A DNA stretch of 64,000 nt from Codonopsis lanceolata (Eukaryota; Streptophyta; Magnoliopsida; Asterales; Campanulaceae), in assembly GCA_013146195.2 (NCBI GenBank), contig CM028378.1:91880295-91944294 (forward strand), read 5' to 3'. The notes under the pieces are model-generated. The model had not been told where the DNA came from. It saw only the letters and a program-made list of their open reading frames with translations, and ran no database searches. Shown in pieces: positions 54,849-64,000 of this stretch. Made by a program: the position numbers and the translations under genes. Position 1 is the first letter of the stretch, and every line of letters starts with the position of its first letter.

Positions 54849-56631
54849 TAGACACCCCAATTTCGTACCCCTGGTATGTGACATGACATAAAATATCAAG
54901 ACCTGTTAAAACATTAACAAATGTCAAGTTACAGGGTCAAAAGTGCAAAAGGACAAAGCAGAATGCGCAAAAGAATGAACTGCAGGGACCAAAGTGCAAA
55001 AAATGAAAGATATTGAAAATTAGGTGCCACCCACATCAAAATTGGGCATGGCGCCCAATTTCCTTGGTTGCGACCAATTTTGGGCTTTGCTGCGCCTAGT
55101 TTCCTTCGCGGTGCACTGTTCTCTCGCCGTAAAATACAATTCTCTCTACGCAGTGTACAAACAGTTGGTATGCGAAGGAAATTTAATTCCCAGCGTGTCC
55201 TCAATTCCTCCTATAAATACAAGCCCCCGGCTCTTCATTCAGCACACCTTTTCATCGATAAAAATTCTCCGCGTTATCGTTACGCTGGAGAAATAGAGAG
55301 CGAAGTGAGATAGTGAGCGATCACCTCAAAAAGCCTCGAAACTCTGCCAAATCTCCTCCAAACATAAAACCAACCAGTAGAAGTGAGCCTTAGCCCCCCA
55401 GCTAGGTATCCACCCTATTTCCCCGACCCAAAAACCATAAAGTAAGTCGTTATTCTGCCCGAGTAATAGGCTGAAAATCAACCCATATAAGCCGTTATTC
55501 TGCTCAACCAAATAGGCCAAAACCACCAAAACTAAGCCGTCATTCTGCCCGAGTGAGTGAGCCAAAAACACCATATATAAGTCGTCACTCTGCCCAAATC
55601 ACATCAGCTGCAGCAACAAAGTCTCCCTCTCCCGAGAAGGACAGAGCGAGCACACCCTAGGCAGTCAGTAAGTTTTATTTTAAAGTTTTTATTTGTAAAA
55701 ATATTATTTCCAATCCGGCCCAATGTAGATATATAAGTAGTTGTGCTGCCCGGATTTAGTAAGGAAATAGTACTAAGTATAGCCGTTATTATGACCAAAT
55801 ATTTTCAATTATATTTGTAATTATTTGAAAAGGGACAGTTGCAAGTCTGTAAATAATGTAGACAAATGTATGTATTTGTAGGCAGTTAATGCTTTATTTA
55901 TCTGTTAAATAAATATAACAAAAAACATACTTTAGCCAAAAACCGTTTTGAGACCGAAAGGGCGAGTTGGGTGCCTAGCACCTTCCCAACTCGTAACTTA
56001 GCCTCCAAACTCGTTTTTATTATCTCTGGTTTTCTTTTTTTGGTTTTGCTTTATTTATTCCGTAAAATAAAGATGACGACTCTAAAACATTTTGCATCCA
56101 GTGGGGCCTCACAACATCTTTCCTTGCACTTTTCCGTTCTCCCATAAAAAAGGGAGAATGAGAATGGAAAGGTGATGTATTCCTATGTCCTGGTATCCCC
56201 TAAAAAAGGGATAACTTTACATAGAAAACCCAAAGCATCCATAGTGATCTGAGATAGACCATAAGGCTATTTTCATAAAATCCATAGTGGGGGCGCTGCA
56301 ACATTCCTTCCTTGCACTTTCACGTTTTCCTCTAAAAAAGGGAGAATGAAAATAGAAGGGTGACGCATTCCTATATCCTGGTATCCCCTAAAAAGGGGAT
56401 AACTTGACATGGAAAACTCAAAGCTCCCATATTGTATCAAAATCCACTAAAGGCAACCGAGGCGCATTCCAACGCGCTATTCTGACAGCACTCCTCTCGC
56501 ACTTTTGATTTCGTCCTCCCCTAGACAAGGGAGGGTGGAACGAGAGCAGTGGATGTCACCGCATCCGCACGTACGCGCACCCCTATCCAAGGGCGCACGG
56601 GGCGCGGGAGCACGCATCCCGGGAACCCACA
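54849..56631 (+). repeat. Tat-type LTR (F2 3' LTR)
   Basis: It starts TGTAGACACCCC at 54849 and ends CCCACA at 56631, 1783 bp. TATA box TATAAATA at 55212-55219. Near the right end is a direct repeat with period about 184 bp (starts 56098 and 56282), each copy containing CCTTGCACTTT, GGGAGAATGA and GGTATCCCCTAAAAA. The terminal 200 bp are GC-rich. The F3 copy shares the repeat; F1 lacks it. Confidence 0.87.
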
Positions 56632-57661
56632 GAGGGTAGAATAGACATTGCATTGGTACACTTAGTGAGTGTTTAGGGTTGATTGCAACTTAGTTTAGGC
56701 TGATGATGCTCACTAAAACTAACCCAACACTTTAGGATTCAATTAGAACTAATTAGGAAGGTTAGTGAGGGTTTAAGATATGTTTTAGTAAGGGTGAAAT
56801 GGGTAAAACCTTCAAAAATCACAAAACAGGGCAAAGTAGGTCGGGGCACCATGCGGACGCATGGTCCCCTAGCATGCGGCCGCATCCTCCTTGTTAAAAT
56901 CCTGGATAGTTTCTGGTGACCTTGCGGGGGCAAGGTCCTTCCCCCTTGTGACCGCAAGCCTCCCAAACCCCAAATTCTCTAAAATTCAACCCCAAATGAC
57001 CCCAAACACTCAACCAAACCAAACAAGGTTCAAACCCCATTCAAAGTAGGTCCATAACTCCCCTAGAAAACTCACAAACGACCCCCAAACACAACTCGGA
57101 GCGAAACAAGAACAAGGTGCAACAACGTGCAACCGAAACGACGAATGAACTAGCAATCAAACGAGCAATGAAAGGAGACTTAAAACAAGTCTAAAGGTTA
57201 ATGAAGAAGCTTGAATACTTCTAAAAAGTTGAATAACAACTAGGAGAATAAGAACCCCAAAGGAGAGACGATTACACGACTCAACCTCGAACTACGCGAT
57301 AGAGATGAATGCTATCTCTAAAGCTTCCAAATCATCAATAGACTTAAGGAACACCTCCAACTTGAAGTCTAATACATCTAAACATGTTAATCAATCATCA
57401 TGTAAAGGTTTAGGACCAAACCGAGGTCACGAAAACAATACACAAGCAAACTGTCAATCGACTCGCATTCCGACTATCGTCGAGTTACGACTTGTGACTT
57501 TAGCAAGTCAACAACTATATGGCATCTCTTAATAGTGTTTTGGTCTTAATGTGATCTCTCATACACATCTAGACAATCTCACAAACCAAACATATGATCA
57601 ACAAAGGAAGAAATGCGGGCATGGTACGCAAACCAAGCTAACGAAGGATCGGGGTGCCACA
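56632..57661 (-). repeat. LTR of Ty3 family D, copy D2 (outer part)
   Basis: On the minus strand it starts TGTGGCACCCCGATCC at 57661 and aligns with the D1 LTR (39905 down to about 38881) through shared blocks such as AAGAGTTGAATAAC-type, CATGTTAATCAATCATC, GACGATTA and CAAAACAGGGCAAAG. It ends at 56632 where the Tat LTR begins, so this is a left-over outer part of an LTR cut by insertion of F2. A polypurine tract precedes it, so it is a 3' LTR. Confidence 0.82.
56849..56958 (-). promoter_or_regulatory. U3 palindrome module (D2 LTR)
   Basis: Units in 110 bp: CCATGCGGACGCATGG, GCATGCGGCCGCATCC, then CCTTGCGGGGGCAAGG and CCTTGTGACCGCAAG. Same order as D1 (39088-39201), but in the first unit both arms have changed (CCTTGCG to CCATGCG, CGCAAGG to CGCATGG), so the palindrome is preserved. 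The TATA side of this LTR is missing because of the Tat insertion. Confidence 0.6.
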
Positions 57662-57674
57662 TTCTCTCCCCCTT
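57662..57674 (-). other. Polypurine tract of element D2
   Basis: The minus strand reads AAGGGGGAGAGAA directly before the LTR start TGTGGCACC. This purine run is the plus-strand primer of Ty3 elements and shows that the D2 interior extends to the right. Confidence 0.85.
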
Positions 57675-58617
57675 AAAAAGAATTTGTCCCGAATTCTAAA
57701 CCGCAATACAACCAACGCTAAGTCAACTCCTAACCACAATACATCGAGACAACGTTTACGGTGCCTCTCAATTCCACGTGAACACTCGAGTTCAAAATCA
57801 CCAACCTGGACTCGAATCTCCGAGTCTACCATGACAATATACACGAGGGTCGAACTGCAATAATCCAAAATTCAAGAGTCCACGAACTCTCAATAGACAC
57901 CACAACATCAAACACTTAAGATTGAAAATAACATGACTCGCACTTGAGTCGAGAATACACATACGAACTACACTAAAGCAATTTGTATACAAAACCCCAA
58001 AGTTAAACATGAAAACACATTCAAGGACACTTCAACGTCCAACTACCGAAACTATTTATCTCGGGGCACAACATGAAATTCAAGCACAAGATATTCTAAG
58101 TTACAAGAAGTAATAATTGCCTATGGAGCAATTCACAACAGGGCAGAGATAATTAAATTAACATTTAGACCATGCAAATCACACTCGCGATTTCCTAATC
58201 ACGGGTATGGACACATAAGTGCACATAATTGAAATGTTTGAAAATTCATTCCGTTTCTGGTCCATTCCATTTGGTAATAGGTATAGTCAATTTCTAACTT
58301 AACTCTTACCAATCCTAGTCCAACGACGAATACCTTTTGGTCACCAATTCAGGGTACCTACTGAATTAGCTTCAAAAGTTTTCGTCGTAAGGATGCAAAG
58401 GTTCATGAATAAAAAGTTTTAAGCATCCTTCAAACAGTCTCCTATGCTAATGAAATGAATGAACAAGAGATAATAATTATGAAATGAGAATTTAATATTC
58501 TATAATGTGAATGCATCAAGTAGGTGTTTCCTACAACGAATGCACATAACTGAATAAAATCAAGCCAAGTAACAAGGTCTATTACCTTGGCAAACAACAA
58601 TCATATCTACCACAGAA
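57675..58617 (-). other. 3' interior of element D2
   Basis: The minus strand upstream of the polypurine tract should hold the integrase end and 3' UTR. A CGGGACAAATTCTTTTTAAG stretch just before the tract is a common end of plant Ty3 pol genes. Beyond that I find no readable domain; the sequence is AT-rich and frames are short. It stops at about 58617, where the truncated Tat LTR F3 begins. Confidence 0.5.
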
Positions 58618-59492
58618 TAAGAAATATTATGTAAAAGAGCCGTTATAATGGCCAAATACTTTTAAATATATTTGTAATTATTGTAAGGAAATGGCTGCAA
58701 GTCCGTAAATAATGTAGCCACGGATGTACTTGTTTTATTTTTCTGTCTATTAATGCTTTATTTATTTGCTAAATAAATATAACAATAAACATACTTTAGC
58801 CAAAAACTATTTTGAGACCGAAAGGGCAAGTTCGGTGCCTAGCACCTTCCCAACTCGTAACTTAGCCTCCGAACCCGTTTTCTATCTCTGGTTTTCTTTT
58901 TTCTGGTTTTGCTTTATTTTTGTCTTAAAATAAAAATGACGACTCTAAAACTTTTTGGATCCAGTGGGGCCTCGCAGCACTCCTTCTTTGCACTTTTCCG
59001 TTTTCCCCTAAAAAAAGGAGAATGAGAATGGAAGGGTGATGTATTCCCATATCCTGATATCCCCTAAAAAGGGGATAACTTGATACGGGAAACCCAAAGC
59101 TCCCATAGTGATCCAAAACGGGCCATAAGACTATTTTTAATAAAATCCATAGTGGGGGCGTCGCAACATCCTTTTTTGCACTTTTCCGTTTTCCCCTAAA
59201 AAAGGGAAAATGAGAATGAAAGGGTGATGCATTCCCATATCATGGTATCCCCTAAAAAAGGGATAACTTGATGCGGGAAACCACAAGTTCCCATATTGGA
59301 TCAAAAATCCACTTAAGTCAACCGAGGCGCATTCCAACGCGCTATCTTAGACAGCACTCCTCTCGCACTTTTGATTTCGTCTTCCCCTAAACAAGGGAGG
59401 GTGGAACGAGAGCAGTGGATGTCCCGCATCCGCACGTACGTGCACCCCTATCCAAGGGCGCGCGGGGCGCGGGCCAGCCCGGGCGACCCACA
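58618..59492 (+). repeat. Truncated Tat-type LTR (F3)
   Basis: It aligns with the F2 LTR from about 55765 to its end: AGCCGTTATxATGxCCAAATA, GAGACCGAAAGGGC, ATGACGACTCTAAAAC, the 186-bp duplication (starts 58961 and 59147), and the GC-rich terminus with CCCACA at 59492. The first 900 bp or so of the LTR, including the TATA box, are missing. The left junction joins D2 interior directly, which suggests a deletion or recombination. Confidence 0.82.
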
Positions 59493-60959
59493 GTGAGACT
59501 TGTGTTTGATTTATAAGGTAGCCATGCGCTACTACTGGACACCAACATCATCCATGGACTTTTGGATTGGCTTGTGGTGGGTCTGATGACCCAATGTGAT
59601 GCGTGCTCAGTGGGCCAGTGTGTGAGCTACACGTAGTGGACCGGGCTCTCGGGCTCGGGTCATTACATTGAGATGATGAATGGGGAAGTTTCAACTTGAT
59701 TCCCTAGCTTTCAGTTGGTGCTCATACCTTGATTCTAAGTTTCAGATTATAATGTTATAATTTATAAATGTCAACCAACCCCCCCCCCTTTTTTGTTAAA
59801 CATAAATTATTGTTAGGTCTCCACGTTAACTAAGTTCTAGAAAAGTACACGTTGACCCTTAAATTTAGAATTTCTAATTTTAGTGCTATATTTTAATTAG
59901 ATTTGGACAAGACGAATTAAGACTCCGATCACTGATTGGAACTTTTGCTAGGTACACACTTTGGCAAGGTAAGGGATTATACCTCTTATAGTCTTTTTTT
60001 TTTATCCTCCGTTAGACTTCCAATTATTTTATTAACATCGATATTTTTTAAACGTACGCCGACTTGGGTCGGTAGTTGATTTGAATTCCGTCAATTTTAC
60101 TTCTTCGAAAATCATGAATTGATTCACGTTTAACTTCACTTAATTATTGAATTTCATGTTAGTTATTCTTCCTACATGAAATATATGATTGTTGGGATGC
60201 AAAATTTTGTGATGCATAATTTTTGTGATGCATGACCCTTGTAGTGAAATTTGATTATCGTTTCCTTGAAATTTTACCGTGATCATTAAACTAATTTTTA
60301 TGACTATCGACTGTCACTTAAATTGTGAGCATAATTATTGAATGATCGAACTTATCGAATACCACCTAGCTAGTGGTATATGGTTATCCGGATATACCAA
60401 ACATGATTGAATTATTGATACTTTTCGGAGTAATTATTTGAATTGCTTATCGATACTCTTCGGAGTAAATATTTAAAAATGGTTTTATGATCATGGGATT
60501 CTGTGAGTAATTTATTGTCTCCAATCGGAGTGGGGCGGTTGGTGACGGTTGATCACTCGAGTCGTTTTGTTGTTAAATTTTCATTTGACTTCCTTTTTAC
60601 TTTGAATTAAAAATTTGATAAATTGCTTCCGCTTATCGATACTTGAACTGTGAACTTAGAATATTGAAATTTATTCCTCTCTGATTTATTCTGATCAACT
60701 CCTCCTTAGTAATCGGAGGGGTTGTATATGATCTTACCGAGCATTGTTCGCTCACCCTTTCTCTTTCAAATTCTCCTTCTTCAGGTAATGAGTAGGAATT
60801 ATGAGAAGACTTGACTCGGATAAACCATGATGACGGTTCCGAGAGATTTTGGATCTAGACATTATTTAAAATAAATGATAACTTATTAAGAATGATTGGT
60901 TTTTATTTAGCATCGAGTTTGTAGTAAATTTTATTGGGTTATTTGACTTTAGTTAAAGA
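59493..60959 (+). repeat. Ty3 LTR family E, copy E2, left part
   Basis: From about 59940 it aligns with E1 (29440-30319): ACATCGATRTTT, ACGTACRCCGA, AATTATTGAATTTCATGT, GGTTATCYGGATATACC, TTCTGTGAGTAATYTRTTGTC, AACTCCTCCTTAGTAA and GGAGGGGTTGTATATGA, then past the point where E1 has the D1 insertion (TTGTTCGCTCACC). The first 450 bp differ from E1. It is interrupted at 60959 and resumes at 63074 with a 130-bp duplication. Confidence 0.78.
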
Positions 60960-63073
60960 CTAGTGATGCTCCCGTGCGTTGCACGATTTGTACAGTGGTA
61001 TAAAATTATATACTCAATTAAAGTTGAAGAATATGCAATTAAAAAGTTTAATATGAAAAAATAAAAAAATTAATAAAAAGTAAAATTAAAGATAGATCAC
61101 ATAAATTTGAAAAAGTAATTATAAATTTATTTAGATGTATTTCCTTATTCATTAAGGGAGGTTTGGATGGAATTCAATCATCTTCGTCATTCGTTAAGTC
61201 AACAATTGATAATAGACTTGTGCCTCTAAATGACAAAATTTGATAAAGATAATAGTTTCCAACATTTCGTACTGATGTAGTAGCTATAAAAAACGTTGGT
61301 TATTGAAAATATAAACATATAAAAATACAGTTTATGTCTTCACATTCTCTTCCTTCTTCATACCTCGTTATTTTTCTTCTTCATTTTGTGTTTGTGTGTA
61401 TGATTCAAAATAAATTTACTTTTGTGTTTGCGCTACTGTGCATATACTGTTTGATGAAATGTCTAAATATAAATTTGTTCGTTTTTAAATACCTTTTTTT
61501 GAAACTCGATGCATCAATTTTGAATCACAATATATCATTTGTAAATTGCGATGCATCGACTTAGACGTGGAATGTAGGTAAGATGCATTAATTTTAAATC
61601 ATATGTTGATTGTGTATATGAAAGAAGAGAGATGAATGTTTGATACATTATGATTTAAGGCGCGATGCATAAATTGGATTATGTGATTTAAATTGATGAA
61701 TTGATTAAGTGATCTGTGGTGCCCCTTCGGTTCATTAAGAGTCGTAGTCTTTTCACTCTAAAAGTGTCCTTTTTAGTTAAAAAAAACATAAAAATTGTAG
61801 CGGTTGAAAATTTTACATAGTGGACGAACCTAAATTTCTCCTTAAAACAAACAACAACAAAAATGACTAAAAATACTCAAAATTTCACGTAGCCCAAATT
61901 TCTCAATTGATTCAATCCAAATTATTATTATTACTTTAATGAACAACAAATATTATTCCAATTATAACAAATCTGGCCCAAAAAAATCTCAAGCACTTGT
62001 CATATAGATAAAGAGTTTCTCACTCTCTAACCTAAAAACCCCACCCCACTCACTCTAACCTATATACACATCGGCTCACTCTCACTCTTACTCAATTAAG
62101 TCGTCTAAAAGATCACATTTCTTATTTTTATAGCACTAAACCTAGGAAATTCCTTCGGTGAACATGAGACAATGACTCTTCATCTCTTCAAACCCTCCGT
62201 TTCAAAAATTCATCCGACAACTTTCCCCAACCAAAATAGAATCAGGTCCAACCATTTTGTAGCAATGTGTGTTAGATTTTTTTTATAAAGTATTCAACTT
62301 TGTATTTCGATTTTTTTAAAAAAATCTTAGAGCTTAATTTTACTTAGTAAACTGGAAAAAAAATAGCTTATAATAAAAGCCAAGTATTTATGCTTCTTTA
62401 TCTAATTTTTTTAAAATACGGTTTAAATAAGTCGAGATTTTTTTATATTTTTAGTATTTAACGTTATACCCAAATTATTTATATTTTGAGTATAAAAAAA
62501 ATATAGATTTAGAATTTTTAGATTTGTATTTTGAAGATCTATTTTTTGTTAACATTTTTATAATTAAAATATATCTATTTTAAATCACTTGTATCTAATG
62601 TAGTTGTTTACTTCAAAATTAGCCTCTTTGTAGTCACTAATTTATTTGTTTTTCGTCTCTACATTTCAAATTCCTTTGATTTAATTAGATTTTATTTATA
62701 AATGTTCATTATTCTGATTTGATAAAACCAAAATTGAGAAATTTGTAGTCACAGTGCATATTAATAAATAAATATAATATATATTGGTTACCAATAAATT
62801 TGTATCAGTTTGAAGATCATTAAATTGTATTAAATTTAGCACATACACTTAAACATGAAGTTTATTAAATTATCGTAATTTATTCCCTACATATTTAATC
62901 CTCGGCATAACATTTGTTTAAGCTATTTATTGATTACAAAGGTACCCTGAGAAATTAATAATTTCGCATATATAACTGTTTTCAGTTTATTGTAGCTCCG
63001 TGATCTCTAGAAAAATAGAGATGACCAAGCATATGAGATCCTAAGCAATCGAAATAAAAAGAATACAGTAAGT
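60960..63073 (-). mobile_element. 2.1-kb insert with a Helitron-like 3' end
   Basis: On the minus strand the insert ends with a hairpin (CGTGCAACGCACG), then GGAGCATCA and CTAG, followed by T of the host. A short GC hairpin about 10 bases before CTRR, with insertion between A and T, is the hallmark of Helitron 3' ends. The other end (63073) does not begin with TC in a convincing way. The inside is AT-rich, with no Rep or helicase coding sequence and a weak open frame at 61334-61564 that resembles nothing I know. It is likely a non-autonomous Helitron or a composite. Confidence 0.55.
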
Positions 63074-63319
63074 ATGACGGTTCCGAGAGATTTTCGATCT
63101 AGACATTATTTAAAATAAATGATAACTTATTAAGAATGATTGATTTTTATTTAGCATCGAATTTGTAGTAAATTTTATTGGGTTATTTGACTTTAGTTAA
63201 AGATGTTTGAAGGTTTATTTATTTTTGAGTTGAGAATATTTATGATTTTAAAATGTTATTGTAAGTGACGTGGTCAAATTGTGAGACCGCAGTGTCGGTA
63301 CCGAATTTGAGGCGTTACA
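63074..63319 (+). repeat. Ty3 LTR family E, copy E2, right part
   Basis: The first 130 bp repeat 60830-60959 with three substitutions and no gaps. It then continues as the LTR end: TGACGTGGYVAAATKGTG-type, GTGTCGGTWCCRA and the terminus GAGGCGTTACA at 63319, matching E1 (end 40239). No primer-binding site follows, so this is a 3' LTR or solo LTR. Confidence 0.8.
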
Positions 63320-64000
63320 TATTGACCCCCTGAAGATACAAAATATTCTTCTAACCTTCTAACGTGTTCTCAATCTTCCAATTTTGACTCAGCGGTCCCT
63401 CCATTTGTATAAACACGATTCTTGGTCCCTAGGATCACATCACGTCACGATTCTTCATGCAATTTATCCATCTACCTCTCTCAAAATTGTCTCCACCTGC
63501 CTTAGAGCATATATATTTGCTTGTAAGTATGTAAGTTATTATTAGCTGTAATTTCAGTTTATATTATATGTAATTTCAGTTTCTGTAATATGTAATTTAA
63601 GCAAGTATAGTATGACTTGACTGAATTCAATAAACACATATCTAATGCAACTAACTGATATTTACTCGGTCCTTGTTGTACTCATCTATGTGACTATGTG
63701 TAATGTTGCTTCATAATTTTTTGTTTGTCTTATTACACTTGTTGAATGGTTTAAATCTCAATTTGGTCACCTTATTTTCGGTCAAAACTCATTAAGCTCG
63801 CTCTATTTTTTTTCGTCAATTTAATCACTCTACTTTCACATAATTAACACGTTCAGCACTCTATCTATATATTTGGATTGAAAGTTTAATTTTTTTTAGA
63901 AAAATCAAAAAATACCCTTACTAAATTTGGGGGTTTGAGGTCTCCTTTTTCTCTCAAACATAATTTATTATTGTATGACTTGAATTTGTTAACATACCTT
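63320..64000. other. Unassigned AT-rich sequence
   Basis: After the E2 LTR end I see no gene, no RNA gene and no repeat copy from elsewhere in the window. Two stretches (about 63370-63460 and 63760-63860) look like the degenerate 'all losses' of older transposons, with GGTCCCT- and GGTCACC-type phrases, but cannot be assigned. Confidence 0.5.

Larger units (their letters stand above)
50013..56631 (+). mobile_element. Tat-type Ty3/gypsy element with internal deletion (F2)
   Basis: It contains RT pieces of the Tat clade (50990-51600), the very end of integrase (about 51660-51756), a long 3' non-coding region with tandem repeats, and a 3' LTR (54849-56631). The RT palm, RNase H and most of integrase are missing between about 51600 and 51660. 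The left end is at the gap. The LTR ends in CCCACA at 56631 within the LTR of another Ty3 family, which continues at 56632; GAGGG would be the right target duplicate. Confidence 0.8.

Noticed and set aside
61334..61564. 76-codon frame in the Helitron-like insert
   Set aside because: Hydrophobic but matches no family I know; AT-rich sequence yields such frames by chance.
60960..63073. Autonomous Helitron
   Set aside because: No Rep or helicase coding sequence and no convincing 5' TC end were found.
1..64000. tRNA or rRNA genes
   Set aside because: Apart from the SINE A/B boxes and primer-site complements I saw no cloverleaf-like sequence; a tRNAscan run would settle it.

Overview
The window reads as plant nuclear DNA, most likely a eudicot, from a repeat-dense, gene-poor stretch. 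It contains plant-type LTR retrotransposons (Ale-like and Sirevirus-like Copia, Athila, Tat and Tekay-like Ty3), plant L1 LINEs carrying an RNase H domain, Stowaway and Harbinger MITEs, and hAT and Mutator derivatives. The only likely host gene is an intron-containing SABATH methyltransferase gene at 10362-11881. Two runs of 100 N (13690-13789 and 49913-50012) are scaffold gaps. I call no rRNA, tRNA or CRISPR.

Layout. 1-80: terminal piece of a Tat-type LTR, inserted into the 5' LTR of a decayed Copia element (81-8778). That Copia also carries a Harbinger MITE that splits its primer-binding site, a 5'-truncated LINE inside its integrase, and a SINE inside its 3' LTR. 8779-12461: AT-rich flank plus the SABATH gene. 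12462-13439: a Mutator-like inverted-repeat element. 13790-20542: an Athila-type Ty3 element on the minus strand, missing one end. 20543-25348: the non-coding 3' half and LTR of a Tat-type element. It carries a striking 1.3-kb array of tandem hairpins (22300-23600) and ends inside a hAT transposase pseudogene (25349-26229). 26607-27956: a non-autonomous hAT element with a perfect 8-bp target duplication. 28007-28108: a scrap of an EBP1/PA2G4-like gene.

28173-40239 is one Ty3 LTR split by a Stowaway MITE and by a 3.8-kb solo LTR (30320-39905). The solo LTR is itself split by a full-length LINE (32751-38493). The LTR is followed by a tRNA-Met primer site and a gag start, which a Sirevirus-like Copia (40639 to the gap, minus strand) interrupts. 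50013-56631: a second Tat element with a large internal deletion. It sits in the LTR of a second copy of the solo-LTR family (56632-57661 plus internal sequence to about 58617). Then come a truncated Tat LTR (58618-59492) and another Ty3 LTR (59493-63319), split by a 2.1-kb insert with a Helitron-like end and flanked by a 130-bp direct duplication. 63320-64000 shows nothing I can assign.

Two signals stand out. The first is the hairpin array: 29-33-bp monomers with a palindromic core, arranged as a 93-bp trimer repeated exactly six times, then a trimer of about 97 bp repeated three times. Base changes in one palindrome arm are often matched by the complementary change in the other. The second is a 110-114-bp module of CCTTGCG..CGCAAGG palindromes, in the same order and spacing, upstream of the TATA box in LTRs of two unrelated Ty3 lineages (Athila at 20229-20340; the TGTAACACCC family at 39088-39201 and 56849-56958).
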